Shown: positions 9,379-20,227, counted from the first letter of the stretch. The stretch is 64,000 nt of DNA from Microscillaceae bacterium (GCA_025054775.1 JANWZA010000059.1:84004-148003), one strand, 5' to 3'. A program made the numbers and translations. Notes: a model not told the origin generated them from the sequence alone.

Positions 9379-10707
9379 CTAAACCGTTACTATATTTTCT
9401 CCGCCTTTCACCTTTCCTGTTTCCATTAAGCCATCATATTTGCGTTTCAACAAATATGAGTTGATTTGTTGTAATGTATCTACTATCACTCCTACCATAA
9501 TAAGCAGTGAGGTTCCTCCGTAAAATTGCGAAAAGTTACTTACAATGCCAAACCTAATGGCAATGGCTGGTAAAATAGCTATCAAGGCCAAAAACAAAGC
9601 ACCTGGAAAGGTAATCCTTGACAAAATAGTATCTATATATAAAGCAGTTGGCTCACCTGGTTTCACGCCTGGAATAAATCCATTGCTTCTCTTCATGTCA
9701 TCGGCTATTTGCTTAGGGTTGATTGTAATAGCAGTATAGATATATGTAAAAACAATAATTAAAATAGCAAAAAGCAGGTTATAGGCAACAGAAGTGTAAT
9801 CAGCAAAGGTAGCTCCTACGGCTGCTAAAAAATCATTTTCAGCAGATAGGGAGGGGATTAGTGCTGGAAAAAACATAATAGATTGTGCAAAAATAATCGG
9901 CATTACTCCTGAAGCATTTAACTTAAGGGGGATATATTGTCTTCTACCTCTATAAACTTTATTTCCCACTACTTGCTTTGCATATTGTATAGGTATATGC
10001 CTTACTGCCTGTGTTAGCAAAATTACTAGCATAATAACAAAGAAAAACACAATGATTTCTAAAACAAAAAGCAATAGACCGTCTTTGGATCTTGACAAGA
10101 ATTCCTCTACAATAGCTTGTGGGAATCGCGAAATAATTCCTATCATAATAAGCATAGAAATGCCATTACCAATTCCTTTTTCTGTAATTTTTTCTCCGAG
10201 CCACATACAGAAAATTGTCCCTGCGGTAAGAATAAATACAGAACTAAATATAAACCAAAATGTGTTCTGTACCATAACAGCCCCTGTGGGTAAGATTGTC
10301 GTGGTAAGATAGCCAATAGCTTGCACCATAGTAATAGCTATCGTAAGTACACGCGTGATTTGGTTCAGTTTTTTCCTTCCAGATTCACCTTCTTTTTGTA
10401 TCTTTTGGAATTGAGGCATAGCCACGGTTAATAGCTGCACCACAATAGAGGCAGAGATATAGGGCATAATACCCAAAGCAAAAATAGATGCTTTACTAAA
10501 AGCACCACCTAAGAAGGTATCAATAAACCCTAGTAGACCTTTCTGTGTCTTTTGCGTGGCAGCTGCTAGCTGCTCGGAGCTTACGCCTGGTAGAACAATA
10601 AAAGAACCTAACCTAAATACCAGCAATAATAATATGGTATGAAGAATGCGTACTCTTAGCTCTTCTATAGAAAATATGTTCTTTAAGGTAGTGAATATTT
10701 TTTTCAT
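9379..10707 (-). CDS. secY: Protein translocase subunit SecY
   Basis: 442 residues with ten predicted membrane helices. Recognisable parts are the plug region near ILPGVSSEQLAA and LLGFIDTFLGGAF, the GIMPYISASIVVQLL helix, the cytoplasmic loop with YVGRRQYIPLK-like sequence, and GFIPGVKPGEPTALYI. It forms the membrane channel with SecE and SecG for Sec-dependent export. It is 9 bases downstream of rplO. Confidence 0.97.
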   Translation of the reverse strand: MKKIFTTLKNIFSIEELRVRILHTILLLLVFRLGSFIVLPGVSSEQLAAATQKTQKGLLGFIDTFLGGAFSKASIFALGIMPYISASIVVQLLTVAMPQFQKIQKEGESGRKKLNQITRVLTIAITMVQAIGYLTTTILPTGAVMVQNTFWFIFSSVFILTAGTIFCMWLGEKITEKGIGNGISMLIMIGIISRFPQAIVEEFLSRSKDGLLLFVLEIIVFFFVIMLVILLTQAVRHIPIQYAKQVVGNKVYRGRRQYIPLKLNASGVMPIIFAQSIMFFPALIPSLSAENDFLAAVGATFADYTSVAYNLLFAILIIVFTYIYTAITINPKQIADDMKRSNGFIPGVKPGEPTALYIDTILSRITFPGALFLALIAILPAIAIRFGIVSNFSQFYGGTSLLIMVGVIVDTLQQINSYLLKRKYDGLMETGKVKGGENIVTV

Positions 10708-10716
10708 TTCAGTAGA

Positions 10717-11163
10717 TTAGACAATAACTACTTTTCCGCCAACTTTTTCTATTGCTTCTTGGGCTGTCTTAGAAAATGCATTTGCTTTCACTTCAACAGC
10801 TTTAGTTAAAGTTCCCTTTCCGAGTATTTTTATCTTATCTTTTTTTGAAGCCAGTCCTTTACTAACTAAAACATTTATATCTATTTGCGTAATTCCAGTA
10901 TTTTCTGCTAAAGTTTGCAGTGTATTCAGATTTATAGGCTTGTAATAAATCTTGAAGGGGTTAGAGAAGCCAAATCTAGGTATTCGCCTTTGCAATGGCA
11001 TTTGTCCACCTTCAAAACCTACTTTTTTGCTGTATCCTGAACGTGATTTAGCTCCCTTGTGGCCTCGGGTAGAAGTACCTCCTAATCCAGAACCTTCTCC
11101 TCGTCCTAAGCGTTTCCTAGTTTTAACAGAGCCCGGTGCGGGCTTTAATGTATGTAGTTTCAT
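10717..11163 (-). CDS. rplO: 50S ribosomal protein L15
   Basis: 148 residues. The glycine- and arginine-rich N-terminal extension (KTRKRLGRGEGSGLGGTSTR) runs into 23S rRNA; the C-terminal globular L15 domain ends VEKVGGKVVIV. Position between rpmD and secY is conserved. Confidence 0.97.
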   Translation of the reverse strand: MKLHTLKPAPGSVKTRKRLGRGEGSGLGGTSTRGHKGAKSRSGYSKKVGFEGGQMPLQRRIPRFGFSNPFKIYYKPINLNTLQTLAENTGITQIDINVLVSKGLASKKDKIKILGKGTLTKAVEVKANAFSKTAQEAIEKVGGKVVIV

Positions 11164-11184
11164 GATGCTTCTCTTGATTTGAAT

Positions 11185-11367
11185 TTAATCAATAATTTCG
11201 TACACCACTAAGTGGCTTACCTTGTTAATCATACCTCGTATTTGAGGTGTAAGTTCTAGCTCTCTTTCACGACCAATCTTGCCTAAGCCTAAGGCTTTGA
11301 TAGTGTCTTTCTGTTTCTGTGGTCTATCTATGGTGCTTCTTATCTGCTTAATTCTCACTCTTGCCAT
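11185..11367 (-). CDS. rpmD: 50S ribosomal protein L30
   Basis: 60 residues: [20 protein letters not shown], then [22 protein letters not shown], the complete small L30 fold. It sits 6 bases after rpsE. Confidence 0.96.
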   Translation of the reverse strand: MARVRIKQIRSTIDRPQKQKDTIKALGLGKIGRERELELTPQIRGMINKVSHLVVYEIID

Positions 11368-11373
11368 TGTATT

Positions 11374-11895
11374 TTAGCCTTTGAAAACTTTAGTAATCGT
11401 AATACCTCTTAATTCTGCAATCATCTGAGGGGACTTCATTTTTGAAAGCGCGTCAAAAGTTGCTTTTACTACGTTATGTGGATTTGAAGAGCCTTTTGAC
11501 TTTGCTAAAACGTCTTTAATTCCTGCACTTTCTAGTACTGCACGCATGGCTCCACCCGCGATTACTCCTGTACCAGGAGCAGCAGGTTTTACCAGCACTA
11601 CTCCTCCACTATATTTTCCAATCATTTCGTGAGGAATAGTATTTTTTTCTAAATGCACTCTGATAAGATGCTTTTTAGCATCCTCTACCGCTTTAGTAAT
11701 CGCATCAGTAACTTCATTAGCCTTACCGAGGCCGTAGCCTACAATTCCATTTCCGTTTCCTACTACTACAATAGCTGAAAAACTAAATCTTCTTCCCCCT
11801 TTTACTACCTTGGCTACACGATTTACAGCTACTACTCTTTCTTTTAATTCACCTACCTCTGATGCTTTAATAATTCTATTTGAAAACTGCAACAT
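11374..11895 (-). CDS. rpsE: 30S ribosomal protein S5
   Basis: 173 residues. The N-terminal double-stranded RNA-binding-like domain includes [19 protein letters not shown], where changes in other bacteria affect accuracy and spectinomycin response; the C-terminal domain holds [20 protein letters not shown]5 helps mRNA entry and decoding fidelity. Confidence 0.97.
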   Translation of the reverse strand: MLQFSNRIIKASEVGELKERVVAVNRVAKVVKGGRRFSFSAIVVVGNGNGIVGYGLGKANEVTDAITKAVEDAKKHLIRVHLEKNTIPHEMIGKYSGGVVLVKPAAPGTGVIAGGAMRAVLESAGIKDVLAKSKGSSNPHNVVKATFDALSKMKSPQMIAELRGITITKVFKG

Positions 11896-11913
11896 ATTCT
11901 TTTAATTTTACGG

Positions 11914-12264
11914 TTAAAAGTTTAGTCCACCTTCTCTTGCGCCTTCGGCAAGGGCTTTAACGTTTCCATGATAAAGGTAGCCGTTTCTATCAAAAACTAT
12001 TTTTGAGATACCCACACTTTTTGCTTTTTCGGCAATCAACTTTCCTACGGCTCTAGAAATTTCAACATTGTAGGATCTCGTACTATCAATTTCCATTGAA
12101 GAGGCACTTACTAACGTATGTGCTTTAGTATCATCTATTATTTGAGCATATATTCGCCTGTTAGAACGAAATACACTCAATCGTGGTCTATCCTGAGTTC
12201 CAAAAATTTTTTTTCGAATACTATATTTTAAGCGTAACCTTCTCTTTTCTTTTATGTTTTTCAT
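11914..12264 (-). CDS. rplR: 50S ribosomal protein L18
   Basis: 116 residues: basic N-terminus ([17 protein letters not shown]), [20 protein letters not shown] and the C-terminal [21 protein letters not shown]18 binds 5S rRNA in the central protuberance. Confidence 0.97.
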   Translation of the reverse strand: MKNIKEKRRLRLKYSIRKKIFGTQDRPRLSVFRSNRRIYAQIIDDTKAHTLVSASSMEIDSTRSYNVEISRAVGKLIAEKAKSVGISKIVFDRNGYLYHGNVKALAEGAREGGLNF

Positions 12265-12272
12265 GGCATTAC

Positions 12273-12830
12273 TTATTTTTTACTTGCTGTTTTGCCTGCT
12301 TTTCTTCTAAGCACCTCATTTAGCATTTTTATACCTTTACCCTTGTATGGCTCTGGTTTACGTAAGGATCTTATTTTTGCTGCTACTTGCCCTAAAAGTT
12401 GCTTATCTATTCCTTGAAGCGTAATGATTGGGTTTTTTCCTTTCTCAGTTAAGGTTGTAGCACTTATCTCTTTTGGGAGAGCAAAAAAGATAGCGTGTGA
12501 ATAACCCAAACCTAGTTCCAAGACATTGTTATTAACATTAGCTTTATATCCTACTCCCACAACTTCCAGGTCAATTTTATACCCTTGAGTAACTCCTATT
12601 ATCATATTGTTAAGCAAGGCTCTATAAAGCCCGTGCATTGCTTTATGTCTTTTCTGATCGGTTGGTCGCTCAATGGTAAGTATGCCATTTTCAATTATGA
12701 CTTTTATATCAGGATGAACTTGTTGGCTAAGTGTCCCTTTAGGTCCTTTAATAGTAACAAGATTATCCTTTCCTACCTCTACCGAAACCCCTTTTGGAAT
12801 TTCGATAGGTTTTTTTCCTATTCTTGACAT
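12273..12830 (-). CDS. rplF: 50S ribosomal protein L6
   Basis: 185 residues with the duplicated L6 fold. The start [15 protein letters not shown] and the C-terminal signature [13 protein letters not shown] are clear. L6 lies near the factor-binding site of the large subunit. Confidence 0.97.
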   Translation of the reverse strand: MSRIGKKPIEIPKGVSVEVGKDNLVTIKGPKGTLSQQVHPDIKVIIENGILTIERPTDQKRHKAMHGLYRALLNNMIIGVTQGYKIDLEVVGVGYKANVNNNVLELGLGYSHAIFFALPKEISATTLTEKGKNPIITLQGIDKQLLGQVAAKIRSLRKPEPYKGKGIKMLNEVLRRKAGKTASKK

Positions 12831-12851
12831 ATATTTACTTAGTTGTGTACA

Positions 12852-13250
12852 TTAATAAACATAACATAAAACTTCTCCTCCTACATTTAAGGTTCTAGCT
12901 TCCTTGTCAGTCATTACTCCTTTTGAGGTGGAGAGTATAGCGATACCTAGACCGTTAAGTACACGTGGCAACTTATCTGCTTTCACGTACTTACGTAATC
13001 CTGGCTTACTTACACGTGTAAGTTGGGTAATAGCTGATTCTTTGGTAATAGGTGCATATTTTAGGGCTATTTTAATAACACCTTGTACATTTGAGTCATC
13101 AAACTTATAATTTTGGATATACCCTTTCTCAAAGAGAACTTTGGTGATCTCTTTCTTTAGGTTTGAGGCTGGAATCTCAACTATTCTATGTTTTGCCTTA
13201 ATTGCGTTTCGTATTCTTGTCAGGTAATCACCTATTGGGTCTGTAACCAT
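12852..13250 (-). CDS. rpsH: 30S ribosomal protein S8
   Basis: 132 residues: [20 protein letters not shown] at the start and the C-terminal RNA-binding part with [19 protein letters not shown]. It binds the central domain of 16S rRNA. Unlike most genes in this cluster it is preceded by a 75-base gap that contains a good promoter, so rpsH and the genes after it can be made independently of the upstream half. Confidence 0.97.
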   Translation of the reverse strand: MVTDPIGDYLTRIRNAIKAKHRIVEIPASNLKKEITKVLFEKGYIQNYKFDDSNVQGVIKIALKYAPITKESAITQLTRVSKPGLRKYVKADKLPRVLNGLGIAILSTSKGVMTDKEARTLNVGGEVLCYVY

Positions 13251-13290
13251 TTTTCTACTATGTTTTTTATTAGCTTATTTTTTTGGACTG

Positions 13291-13320
13291 CAAAGGTAAG
13301 CAAGTTTTTTGAAACTTCAA
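13291..13320 (-). promoter_or_regulatory. Internal promoter upstream of rpsH
   Basis: Minus strand TTG (13318-13320), 19 bases, TACCTTTG (13291-13298), then CAGTCC. Spacing and boxes fit the Bacteroidota consensus; the TTG lies 6 bases after the rpsN stop codon. The predicted start is near 13286, about 35 bases before rpsH. Confidence 0.65.
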
Positions 13321-13325
13321 AATTA

Positions 13326-13595
13326 TTACCAACTTGCTTTTGTTATTCCTGGAATTTTTCCTTCCGAAGCCATTAGTCGGAACATATTGCGGCAAATACC
13401 GAAGCGTCTCATATAGCCTCTGGGTCTTCCTGTCAATTTGCATCGGTTACGTAGCCTCACTGGTGAGGCATTTCTCGGTAATTTATCAAGTGCTTCGTAA
13501 TCTCCTTTTTCTTTTAGTTCTTTTCTTTTTTTAGCATATTTAGCCACTAATCGTTCTCTTTTACGTTGTCTTGCTTTGATTGATTCTTTCGCCAT
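13326..13595 (-). CDS. rpsN: 30S ribosomal protein S14, zinc-less form
   Basis: 89 residues from the ATG at 13593-13595 ([20 protein letters not shown]); an upstream in-frame start would overlap rplE and is not needed. The product has the long zinc-independent form with [20 protein letters not shown] and the terminal GIPG-like IPGITKASW. The gene starts 4 bases after the rplE stop. Confidence 0.96.
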   Translation of the reverse strand: MAKESIKARQRKRERLVAKYAKKRKELKEKGDYEALDKLPRNASPVRLRNRCKLTGRPRGYMRRFGICRNMFRLMASEGKIPGITKASW

Positions 13596-13599
13596 AGTT

Positions 13600-14154
13600 T
13601 TAATTATTTTTAATATTTGCAAAAGGCATTCCCATGAGTTTCAATAATTCGTAACACTCTTCGTCACTTTTGGCAGTAGTAACAAAAGTAATATCCATGC
13701 CACTAATTCTTGTTACTTTATCAATGCTGATTTCAGGGAATATTATCTGCTCTTTTATACCTAATGTGTAGTTTCCTCTACCATCAAAACTTTTATCGCT
13801 TACTCCTCTAAAGTCGCGTACACGAGGTAAGGCAATGGTAGTAAGTCTGTCTAAAAATTCATACATGATATTTCCTCTGAGAGTAACTTTTACGCCGATG
13901 GCAACGTTTTCTCGGAGTTTGAAGTTAGAAATGGCTTTTTTAGAATAAGTTGGTACTGCTTTTTGTCCTGTGATAGCAGCAAGTTCCTCAATACCAGCAT
14001 CTATTAGTTTTTTGTCAGAGGTGGCAGCACCTATTCCTTTATTTATTACGATTTTGGTAATTCTAGGTACTTGCATCACGGACTTGTAGTTGAATTTCTC
14101 TTTCAAAATCTTTACTACTTCGTTATTATATTTTTCTTTGAGACGTGGCTTCAT
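13600..14154 (-). CDS. rplE: 50S ribosomal protein L5
   Basis: 184 residues with the L5 signatures [29 protein letters not shown] and the C-terminal [15 protein letters not shown]. It binds 5S rRNA and contacts P-site tRNA. Confidence 0.97.
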   Translation of the reverse strand: MKPRLKEKYNNEVVKILKEKFNYKSVMQVPRITKIVINKGIGAATSDKKLIDAGIEELAAITGQKAVPTYSKKAISNFKLRENVAIGVKVTLRGNIMYEFLDRLTTIALPRVRDFRGVSDKSFDGRGNYTLGIKEQIIFPEISIDKVTRISGMDITFVTTAKSDEECYELLKLMGMPFANIKNN

Positions 14155-14191
14155 CTTATATTGAATATTTTAGTAACCTAACAGTATTGAG

Positions 14192-14545
14192 TTAGACTGT
14201 TCTTCCACCATGTAGGGCATGGGGCTTGAACACTCTTTCTTTTTTACCTGTTTTGCTATTGATTTGCTTTCCAGTTCTTTTAGCCTTTCCGGTAGCTTTG
14301 TCTATCAGCATAAGATTGCTTATGTGAATAGGGGCCTCTTTTTCTATGATTCCCCCTTGTGGGTTTTTTGCACTTGGCTTTACGTGTTTTTTTACTATAT
14401 TCAAACCTGCTACAATGGCTCTTTGCTTTTTAGTATCTACTGAGAGTATTTCTCCTTGCTTTCCCTTGCTATCTCCTGCAATAACAAGCACCCAGTCTCC
14501 CTTTTTTACGTGCAGTTTAGTTGGTTTTGTACTTTTTTTCTCCAT
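14192..14545 (-). CDS. rplX: 50S ribosomal protein L24
   Basis: 117 residues from the ATG at 14543-14545; a GTG two codons upstream is an alternative. The KOW motif ([20 protein letters not shown]) and the [13 protein letters not shown] stretch identify it. L24 starts 50S assembly by binding the 5' end of 23S rRNA. Confidence 0.95.
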   Translation of the reverse strand: MEKKSTKPTKLHVKKGDWVLVIAGDSKGKQGEILSVDTKKQRAIVAGLNIVKKHVKPSAKNPQGGIIEKEAPIHISNLMLIDKATGKAKRTGKQINSKTGKKERVFKPHALHGGRTV

Positions 14546-14566
14546 TTTCACAATAAAAAATTAAGT

Positions 14567-14935
14567 TTACAGTACTTCGGGCGCAAGAGAAATAATTTTC
14601 ATAAATTCTTTTTCACGTAATTCTCTTGCTACTGGTCCAAAGATTCGTGTACCACGTGGTTCGTTATTGTTGTTAATAAGTACAGCAGCATTATCTTCAA
14701 AACGGATATAGGATCCGTCGCTTCGTCGTATTTCTTTTTTAGTACGCACTACTACAGCTTTGGAGATAGTTCCCTTCTTAATACTTCCTGAAGGTATTGC
14801 ACTTTTTACTGTAACTACAATTTTATCTCCTACTGTAGCATATCGTTTTTTGGTTCCACCTAATACGCGTATGCACAATACTTCTTTGGCACCGCTGTTA
14901 TCAGCTACGTTTAATCTTGTTTCTTGCTGTATCAT
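14567..14935 (-). CDS. rplN: 50S ribosomal protein L14
   Basis: 122 residues, exact family length. [19 protein letters not shown] and the signature [13 protein letters not shown] are present, with the C-terminus [12 protein letters not shown]. It forms an intersubunit bridge. Confidence 0.97.
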   Translation of the reverse strand: MIQQETRLNVADNSGAKEVLCIRVLGGTKKRYATVGDKIVVTVKSAIPSGSIKKGTISKAVVVRTKKEIRRSDGSYIRFEDNAAVLINNNNEPRGTRIFGPVARELREKEFMKIISLAPEVL

Positions 14936-14944
14936 ATCTTTGAA

Positions 14945-15247
14945 CTATTTAGCTTTTTCTAAAATTTCTACCAATCGCCATCTTTTAAGTTTACTTAAAG
15001 GACGGCACTCCATGATTTTTACAACATCTCCGATGTTACATTCTTGATTCTCATCGTGAGCCATAAACTTTTTAGTTTTTGTAATAAACTTACCGTATTT
15101 AGGATGCTTTACTTTCCGCTCTACTAGTACGGTAATGGATTTTTGCATTTTATTACTTACCACACGCCCTACCCTTACTTTACGTTCGTTACGTACTACT
15201 TTGGGAGGGGTAGTAGTAGTGGTTGTTTGTATTTCTTGCTCTTGCAT
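14945..15247 (-). CDS. rpsQ: 30S ribosomal protein S17
   Basis: 100 residues. The S17 OB fold spans about 20-95 ([39 protein letters not shown]). The first 19 residues, including a run of six threonines, are an extension not present in the shortest homologues. Confidence 0.96.
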   Translation of the reverse strand: MQEQEIQTTTTTTPPKVVRNERKVRVGRVVSNKMQKSITVLVERKVKHPKYGKFITKTKKFMAHDENQECNIGDVVKIMECRPLSKLKRWRLVEILEKAK

Positions 15248-15263
15248 ATTCCTTACGACTTAA

Positions 15264-15467
15264 TTATTTAGAATTTCTTGCTAACTCTCTTCGCCTAAGT
15301 TCGGTGAGTAGCCTTGCGATTAACCTACGAGTATGTCTAATTTGCATTGGATTTTCAATAGGTGAAATTGCATGAGCGAACTTCAATTTTTTCAAGGCTA
15401 TTTTTTCGGCTTGTATTCTTTCTTTGAGTTGCTCTTCGGAGAGCATACGAATTTCTTTGTTCCTCAT
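15264..15467 (-). CDS. rpmC: 50S ribosomal protein L29
   Basis: 67 residues, two long helices: EIRMLSEEQLKERIQAEKIA and NPMQIRHTRRLIARLLTELR. L29 sits beside the polypeptide exit and helps bind nascent-chain factors. Confidence 0.96.
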   Translation of the reverse strand: MRNKEIRMLSEEQLKERIQAEKIALKKLKFAHAISPIENPMQIRHTRRLIARLLTELRRRELARNSK

Positions 15468-15482
15468 TTGTTATTAATCTGC

Positions 15483-15908
15483 TTAATGTACTTGCTGTAA
15501 TTCTCTTTTAACCACGAATTTGGTTTTTACAGGTAGTTTTTGTGCTGCTAAATACATAGCTTGCTCTGCTAATTCTTGGCTTACCCCATCTACTTCATAC
15601 AAGATAGTACCTGGCTTTACAGGTGCAACCCAGTACTCTGGTGATCCCTTTCCTTTTCCCATACGTACTTCTGCGGGTTTTTTGGTAATAGGTTTATCAG
15701 GGAATACACGCAACCAAACTTTTCCTTCTCTTTTCATAGTGCGTGAAATAGCTATCCTGCAGGCTTCTAGCTGTCGGCTGGTAATACGTCCTGCTTCTAA
15801 AGATTTAAGTGCAAAGGAGCCAAAAGCTATCTCTGCACCTCTGGTAGCAATGCCCTTTATGCGTCCTTTTTGCTGTTTTCTATATTTAGTTTTTTTAGGC
15901 TGCAACAT
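15483..15908 (-). CDS. rplP: 50S ribosomal protein L16
   Basis: 141 residues: [20 protein letters not shown], the [20 protein letters not shown] helix and the loop [20 protein letters not shown], which organises the A site near the peptidyl transferase centre. Confidence 0.97.
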   Translation of the reverse strand: MLQPKKTKYRKQQKGRIKGIATRGAEIAFGSFALKSLEAGRITSRQLEACRIAISRTMKREGKVWLRVFPDKPITKKPAEVRMGKGKGSPEYWVAPVKPGTILYEVDGVSQELAEQAMYLAAQKLPVKTKFVVKRELQQVH

Positions 15909-15935
15909 AGGATTTTGAAAAATTATTTTTTAGAC

Positions 15936-16745
15936 TTATCGTTTAGATTTAGTACTGCGTTGCTGTTTCTTTTTACTGTCACTGCCTTTTGCACTACTCT
16001 GCTTTTTACGGCTGCTTTTCTCTTGTCGGCTTTCATACTTTTCAGTTCCACTTTGGCCACTTCCACCTCCCGCATAGCTTGCTCCTGAGGTAGAGCTATT
16101 AGGCGAGAGGTCAGGTTTTCCGTATATTTCCTTCTTAAATATCCATACTTTGATTCCTATTTTGCCATATATTGTGTTAGCTTCTGAAACAGCGTAATCT
16201 ATATCTGCTCTTAAAGTATGTAGAGGCACACGTCCTTCTTTATATTGCTCTGTACGTGCCATATCTGCCCCTCCTAAGCGTCCAGAGATTTTTATTTTAA
16301 TTCCTTGTGCTCCGTTGGGGCGCATGGCTTCGGCAATTGCCTTTTTCATAGCTCTACGATATGAAACACGTGCCTCTATTTGCTGTGCAATCTGCTCGCT
16401 GACCAGCTTGGCATCAAGTTCGGGTTTCTTTATTTCAAAAATGTTAATTTGTACATCTTTATTAGTTAGTTTACTTAATTCACTTTTTATCATATCTACC
16501 TCTGCTCCTCCCTTACCAATCACCACCCCAGGCCTGTGCGTATTGATAGTAAGAATTATTCTTTTAAGTGTTCTCTCAATAATAATTCTTGAAATTCCTC
16601 CTTTTGGAATACGCTTATAGATGTACTTTCTAATTTGCTCATCTTCTAAAAGCTTATCCGAAAAATCTTTTCCACCGAACCAGTTAGAGTCCCATCCTCT
16701 GATAATACCCAACCTTAAACCAATTGGATTGACTTTCTGTCCCAT
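15936..16745 (-). CDS. rpsC: 30S ribosomal protein S3 with low-complexity tail
   Basis: 269 residues. The N-terminal S3 part ([20 protein letters not shown]), KH domain ([19 protein letters not shown]) and C-terminal S3 domain ([20 protein letters not shown]) end near residue 208. The remaining 60 residues are Ser/Gly/Lys-rich and repetitive ([25 protein letters not shown]), longer than the usual tail. S3 guards the mRNA entry channel. Confidence 0.97.
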   Translation of the reverse strand: MGQKVNPIGLRLGIIRGWDSNWFGGKDFSDKLLEDEQIRKYIYKRIPKGGISRIIIERTLKRIILTINTHRPGVVIGKGGAEVDMIKSELSKLTNKDVQINIFEIKKPELDAKLVSEQIAQQIEARVSYRRAMKKAIAEAMRPNGAQGIKIKISGRLGGADMARTEQYKEGRVPLHTLRADIDYAVSEANTIYGKIGIKVWIFKKEIYGKPDLSPNSSTSGASYAGGGSGQSGTEKYESRQEKSSRKKQSSAKGSDSKKKQQRSTKSKR

Positions 16746-16782
16746 ATTTTATTCTTTTTTTTGACCTTTAATATGAATTTCT

Positions 16783-17229
16783 TTAATTTTGACTTATGTT
16801 TGCTCTATCTAGAACGATAGTAAGGTGATTAGAACGCTTGCGAATCCTATATCCTCTACCTTGTGGGGCGGGGCGCAACCTTTTTAGCATTCTTCCGCCA
16901 TCTACATAAATTTTAGAAATTACCAGTTCTTCTTCTTCTATATTGAAATCTGGATTTTTAAGTTCCCAGTCAGCAATAGCAGTTTTGAGTAGCTTTTCAA
17001 CTATTCGCGAAGCGTGTTTGGGATTGAACTTCAAGATATTCAAAGCTTGCATTACACTTTTTCCTCTGATTAAATCTGCAACGAGCCGCATTTTTCGCGG
17101 TGATGTAGGTACATTCCGCAAAGAGGCCTTGGTGGCTTTCAGGGCGCCTGCGTTCTGTTGCTCGTATTCAGCAATTTGCTTTTTTCGAAGTCTTATTTTA
17201 ACCGATTTTTTCAGTTTTTTTGCTTCCAT
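16783..17229 (-). CDS. rplV: 50S ribosomal protein L22 with N-terminal extension
   Basis: 148 residues. The L22 core starts at about 36 ([20 protein letters not shown]) and ends with the beta-hairpin region [20 protein letters not shown] that lines the exit tunnel. The first 35 residues are a basic extension ([20 protein letters not shown]). Its ATG shares one base with the rpsS stop codon, which suggests translational coupling. Confidence 0.96.
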   Translation of the reverse strand: MEAKKLKKSVKIRLRKKQIAEYEQQNAGALKATKASLRNVPTSPRKMRLVADLIRGKSVMQALNILKFNPKHASRIVEKLLKTAIADWELKNPDFNIEEEELVISKIYVDGGRMLKRLRPAPQGRGYRIRKRSNHLTIVLDRANISQN

Positions 17230-17507
17230 TATTTTTTCTTTTTGTCTTTTTTACCAACGTGTCCTCTGAAATTTCTTGTAGGTGCAAATTCGCCTAAGCG
17301 GTGTCCCACCATATTTTCTGTTACATATATAGGAATAAATTTATTGCCATTATGTACGGCAAAATTATGCCCTACAAAATCGGGAGAGATCATTGAACGC
17401 CTTGACCAGGTTTTGATAACAGCCTTTTTGCCTGAGGCATTCATGGCATCTACCTTTTTTTTGAGGTGATGCTCTATATAAGGACCTTTCTTAAGTGAAC
17501 GTGCCAT
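17229..17507 (-). CDS. rpsS: 30S ribosomal protein S19
   Basis: 92 residues: [40 protein letters not shown] and [17 protein letters not shown]. It touches the next gene by one base on each side (rplB stop and rplV start), so rplB, rpsS and rplV are likely translated in a coupled manner. Confidence 0.97.
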   Translation of the reverse strand: MARSLKKGPYIEHHLKKKVDAMNASGKKAVIKTWSRRSMISPDFVGHNFAVHNGNKFIPIYVTENMVGHRLGEFAPTRNFRGHVGKKDKKKK

Positions 17508-18331
17508 TATTTTTTCCTCCTTACTTTAATCAGTGGATTAGAATATTTTTTAAGTTTTCTTGTCTTTTTACCTTTGGCATATAAGCCATTTCTAGAGCGA
17601 GGGTGTCCGCCTGAAGCTCTTCCTTCTCCACCGCCCATAGGGTGATCGATAGGATTCATAGCTACTCCACGCACACGTGGACGTATACCGAGCCAACGTT
17701 TTCTACCTGCCTTTCCATAGCTTATGTTCATGTTATCAGGATTAGAAACGGAGCCGATTGTTGCCATGCAAGTTTGCAAAATTAGGCGTGTTTCACCTGA
17801 GGGTAACTTCACTACGGCATATTTGCCTTCACGACCTAATAGCTGTGCATAAGTTCCCGCACTTCTCACGATAGCTCCTCCTGCACCTGGATGGAGTTCT
17901 ATATTATGAATCACAGAACCGATTGGAATTTCTGAAAGTGGAAGCGCATTACCCACTTCTGGGGGTACTCCTTTGCCTGACATGATAGTCTGCCCTACAG
18001 TGAGGCCTTGGGGAGCTAAAATATAACGTTTTTCTCCGTCCTGATATTGTACTAGGGAGATTCTTGCGGTTCGTATAGGATCATATTCCACCGAGAGTAC
18101 TGTGGCAGGTATATTATGCTTGTCTCTCTTAAAGTCAATAATGCGATAACGTTTTTTATGACCGCCACCAATGTATCTCATGGTGCGTCGTCCGGCATTA
18201 TTTCTACCACCTGTTTTTTTATAGGGAGCAAGCAAAGATTTTTGTGGCTTACTCGTAGTAATATCATCAAAAACAGGTGCTATTCTAAACCTTTGTCCAG
18301 GTGTTGTCGGTTTTAATTTTTTAACTGACAT
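17507..18331 (-). CDS. rplB: 50S ribosomal protein L2
   Basis: 274 residues, full length. [20 protein letters not shown] and the conserved C-terminal [17 protein letters not shown], which contains the histidine important for peptidyl transfer and subunit joining, are intact. Confidence 0.98.
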   Translation of the reverse strand: MSVKKLKPTTPGQRFRIAPVFDDITTSKPQKSLLAPYKKTGGRNNAGRRTMRYIGGGHKKRYRIIDFKRDKHNIPATVLSVEYDPIRTARISLVQYQDGEKRYILAPQGLTVGQTIMSGKGVPPEVGNALPLSEIPIGSVIHNIELHPGAGGAIVRSAGTYAQLLGREGKYAVVKLPSGETRLILQTCMATIGSVSNPDNMNISYGKAGRKRWLGIRPRVRGVAMNPIDHPMGGGEGRASGGHPRSRNGLYAKGKKTRKLKKYSNPLIKVRRKK

Positions 18332-18360
18332 GGTACATTTCTCTATAAGTTATTCCCTTA

Positions 18361-18657
18361 TTACTCATTAAATAGGTCAATAAATTGCCCTTCTTTCAGT
18401 CTGACAATCGCTTTTTTCTGTTCACTAGTACGTCCAGTAACTACTTTTGATTTTGTATAGCGATTTTTAGGTTTGCCCTTATGAATACTTGTATTAACGC
18501 TGTAAACCTCTACGCCATACATTTTTTCTATTGCTTTGGCAATTTCTATTTTATTAGCCCTTTTATCTACAATAAAAGTATAGATGCCCTTTTCATTTTG
18601 AGCGGCAGTTTTTTCTGTGATTACTGGCTTTTTGAGTATATCGTTTAGATCTTTCAT
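18361..18657 (-). CDS. rplW: 50S ribosomal protein L23
   Basis: 98 residues: LKKPVITEKTAAQNEKGIYT and KIEIAKAIEKMYGVEVYSVN. L23 forms the docking site for trigger factor and SRP at the tunnel exit. The stop codon of rplD is 1 base away. Confidence 0.96.
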   Translation of the reverse strand: MKDLNDILKKPVITEKTAAQNEKGIYTFIVDKRANKIEIAKAIEKMYGVEVYSVNTSIHKGKPKNRYTKSKVVTGRTSEQKKAIVRLKEGQFIDLFNE

Positions 18658-18658
18658 C

Positions 18659-19297
18659 TTATTTATTGAATTTATTGAAAAAATTTTCTATTTTAGCTAT
18701 TGAGCTTTCTGTAATAATGAGTCTTTCTGCATTCAAGATTGCATAAGTATTTATCTCATTATAGGGTAATACATGTGCTTTTTGCAAATTTCTACTTGAC
18801 AGGTAAATAGTTCTGTTGTTCTCAGGGAGAAGTAACAGAGTCTTAGTATTTTCTAAGGAGAAGTTTTGCAAGAATTTCAAGAAGTCTTTGGTTTTGGGTT
18901 TCTCAAAGCTAAAGTCCTCTACTACTGTAATTTGGGCTTCTTTGGCTTTGTAAGTCAAAGCAGAACGCCTTGCTAAATCTTTTACTTTTTTGTTTAGCTT
19001 AAAGCTATAGTCTCGTGGTTTAGGCCCAAATACTCTGCCTCCACCAATAAAAATAGGAGATTTTATACTACCCGCTCTTGCTCCTCCTGTCCCCTTTTGT
19101 CTTTTTATTTTTCTAGTAGAGCCGGCTACTTCACTTTTCTCTTTGGATTTGTGTGTTCCCTGGCGTTGGTTAGCCAAGTATTGTTTCACGTCTAAGTAAA
19201 CAGCGTGATCATTAGGGGTAATATTGTAAATAGCTTCTGATAATGTAACCGTTCTATTAGTTTCTTTACCGTTTATATCAAATACTGTAAGTTCCAT
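18659..19297 (-). CDS. rplD: 50S ribosomal protein L4
   Basis: 212 residues from the ATG at 19295-19297 ([17 protein letters not shown]), 4 bases after the rplC stop; an upstream TTG would overlap rplC and is less likely. The tunnel loop [20 protein letters not shown] and [20 protein letters not shown] are typical. In enterobacteria L4 represses the S10 operon; no equivalent leader can be recognised here. Confidence 0.95.
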   Translation of the reverse strand: MELTVFDINGKETNRTVTLSEAIYNITPNDHAVYLDVKQYLANQRQGTHKSKEKSEVAGSTRKIKRQKGTGGARAGSIKSPIFIGGGRVFGPKPRDYSFKLNKKVKDLARRSALTYKAKEAQITVVEDFSFEKPKTKDFLKFLQNFSLENTKTLLLLPENNRTIYLSSRNLQKAHVLPYNEINTYAILNAERLIITESSIAKIENFFNKFNK

Positions 19298-19301
19298 AAT
19301 C

Positions 19302-19937
19302 TTATTTTTCAATAATTACATATGAGTTTTTTGCACCTGGTACTGAACCGCTTACCAATAAGAGACTATATTCAGGTTGAGGAATTATTTGCAGAACTTT
19401 TAAGTTGCGTATTTTTACTCTCTGGTTTCCTGTTCTACCTGCCATTCTTGTTCCCTTAAATACACGTGAGGGGAAGGAGCAGGCACCTACTGAGCCTGGG
19501 TGTCTTTGGCGGTTATGTTGTCCGTGGGTTTGCCCTCCCACACCACTAAAACCGTGTCTTTTTACAACCCCCTGAAAACCTTTCCCTTTGGAGATTCCTA
19601 TGACATTTACTATGTCACCTTCTACAAATATATCTTCAGCTTTAATTACTTCTCCTAATTGTACTTCTTTGGTAAAGTTTCTAAACTCTACTAATTTGCG
19701 TTTAGGTGTAGTGTTTGCTTTCTTAAAGTGCCCTAGCAGGGGTTTGGTAGTATTTTTTTCTTTGCGTTCGCCACAACCTAACTGTACCGCTCTATACTTG
19801 TCTTTCTCCTCAGTTTTTATTTGAGTTACAACGTTAGGAGTTACTTGGATGACAGTACAAGCTATTTGTTTCACAGTTTTGTCGTCAGTTCTGAAGATGC
19901 TCGTCATTCCGAGCTTTTTTCCTATAATACCAGACAT
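19302..19937 (-). CDS. rplC: 50S ribosomal protein L3
   Basis: 211 residues: [40 protein letters not shown] with the methylatable glutamine, and [20 protein letters not shown]. It is the first gene of the cluster here; rpsJ, which usually precedes rplC, is absent, and the gene has its own promoter. Confidence 0.97.
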   Translation of the reverse strand: MSGIIGKKLGMTSIFRTDDKTVKQIACTVIQVTPNVVTQIKTEEKDKYRAVQLGCGERKEKNTTKPLLGHFKKANTTPKRKLVEFRNFTKEVQLGEVIKAEDIFVEGDIVNVIGISKGKGFQGVVKRHGFSGVGGQTHGQHNRQRHPGSVGACSFPSRVFKGTRMAGRTGNQRVKIRNLKVLQIIPQPEYSLLLVSGSVPGAKNSYVIIEK

Positions 19938-20033
19938 CCCTAATGAGTAAAAATGTTATGAAATAGAAATCACTTCTAAAACTTTGATTAATAGGCTATT
20001 AGTACCCCTCAAGTTAGTTTTGAAATTGGACTG

Positions 20034-20061
20034 CAAAGTTACAAACATATTTTGAAAACAA
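20034..20061 (-). promoter_or_regulatory. Main promoter of the ribosomal cluster (rplC)
   Basis: Minus strand TTG (20059-20061), 17 bases, TAACTTTG (20034-20041), then CAGTCC. The leader to rplC is about 95 bases and contains the perfect 13-base inverted repeat TAATAG-G-CTATTA (19989-20001), a possible operator or leader element. Confidence 0.65.
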
Positions 20062-20187
20062 AAATATTTTTTTATTTTTTTATGCTTTTTTGCGAATTTA
20101 GCTCAATTGATAAGTTTGATTTTCAGGGATTTATTTCTTCTGAACAGGGCTAGATTGTTTTATTTAGTATAAAAATATACCTCAAAC

Positions 20188-20218
20188 AAAAAAACGCAAG
20201 TACCTTTGCTGTACTTGC
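20188..20218 (-). terminator. Intrinsic terminator after tRNA-Cys
   Basis: On the minus strand GCAAGTAC and GTACTTGC (20211-20218 and 20196-20203) form a perfect 8-bp stem, followed after one G by seven U (A run 20188-20194). It lies 10 bases past the tRNA. Confidence 0.85.
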
Positions 20219-20227
20219 TTTTCGGGG

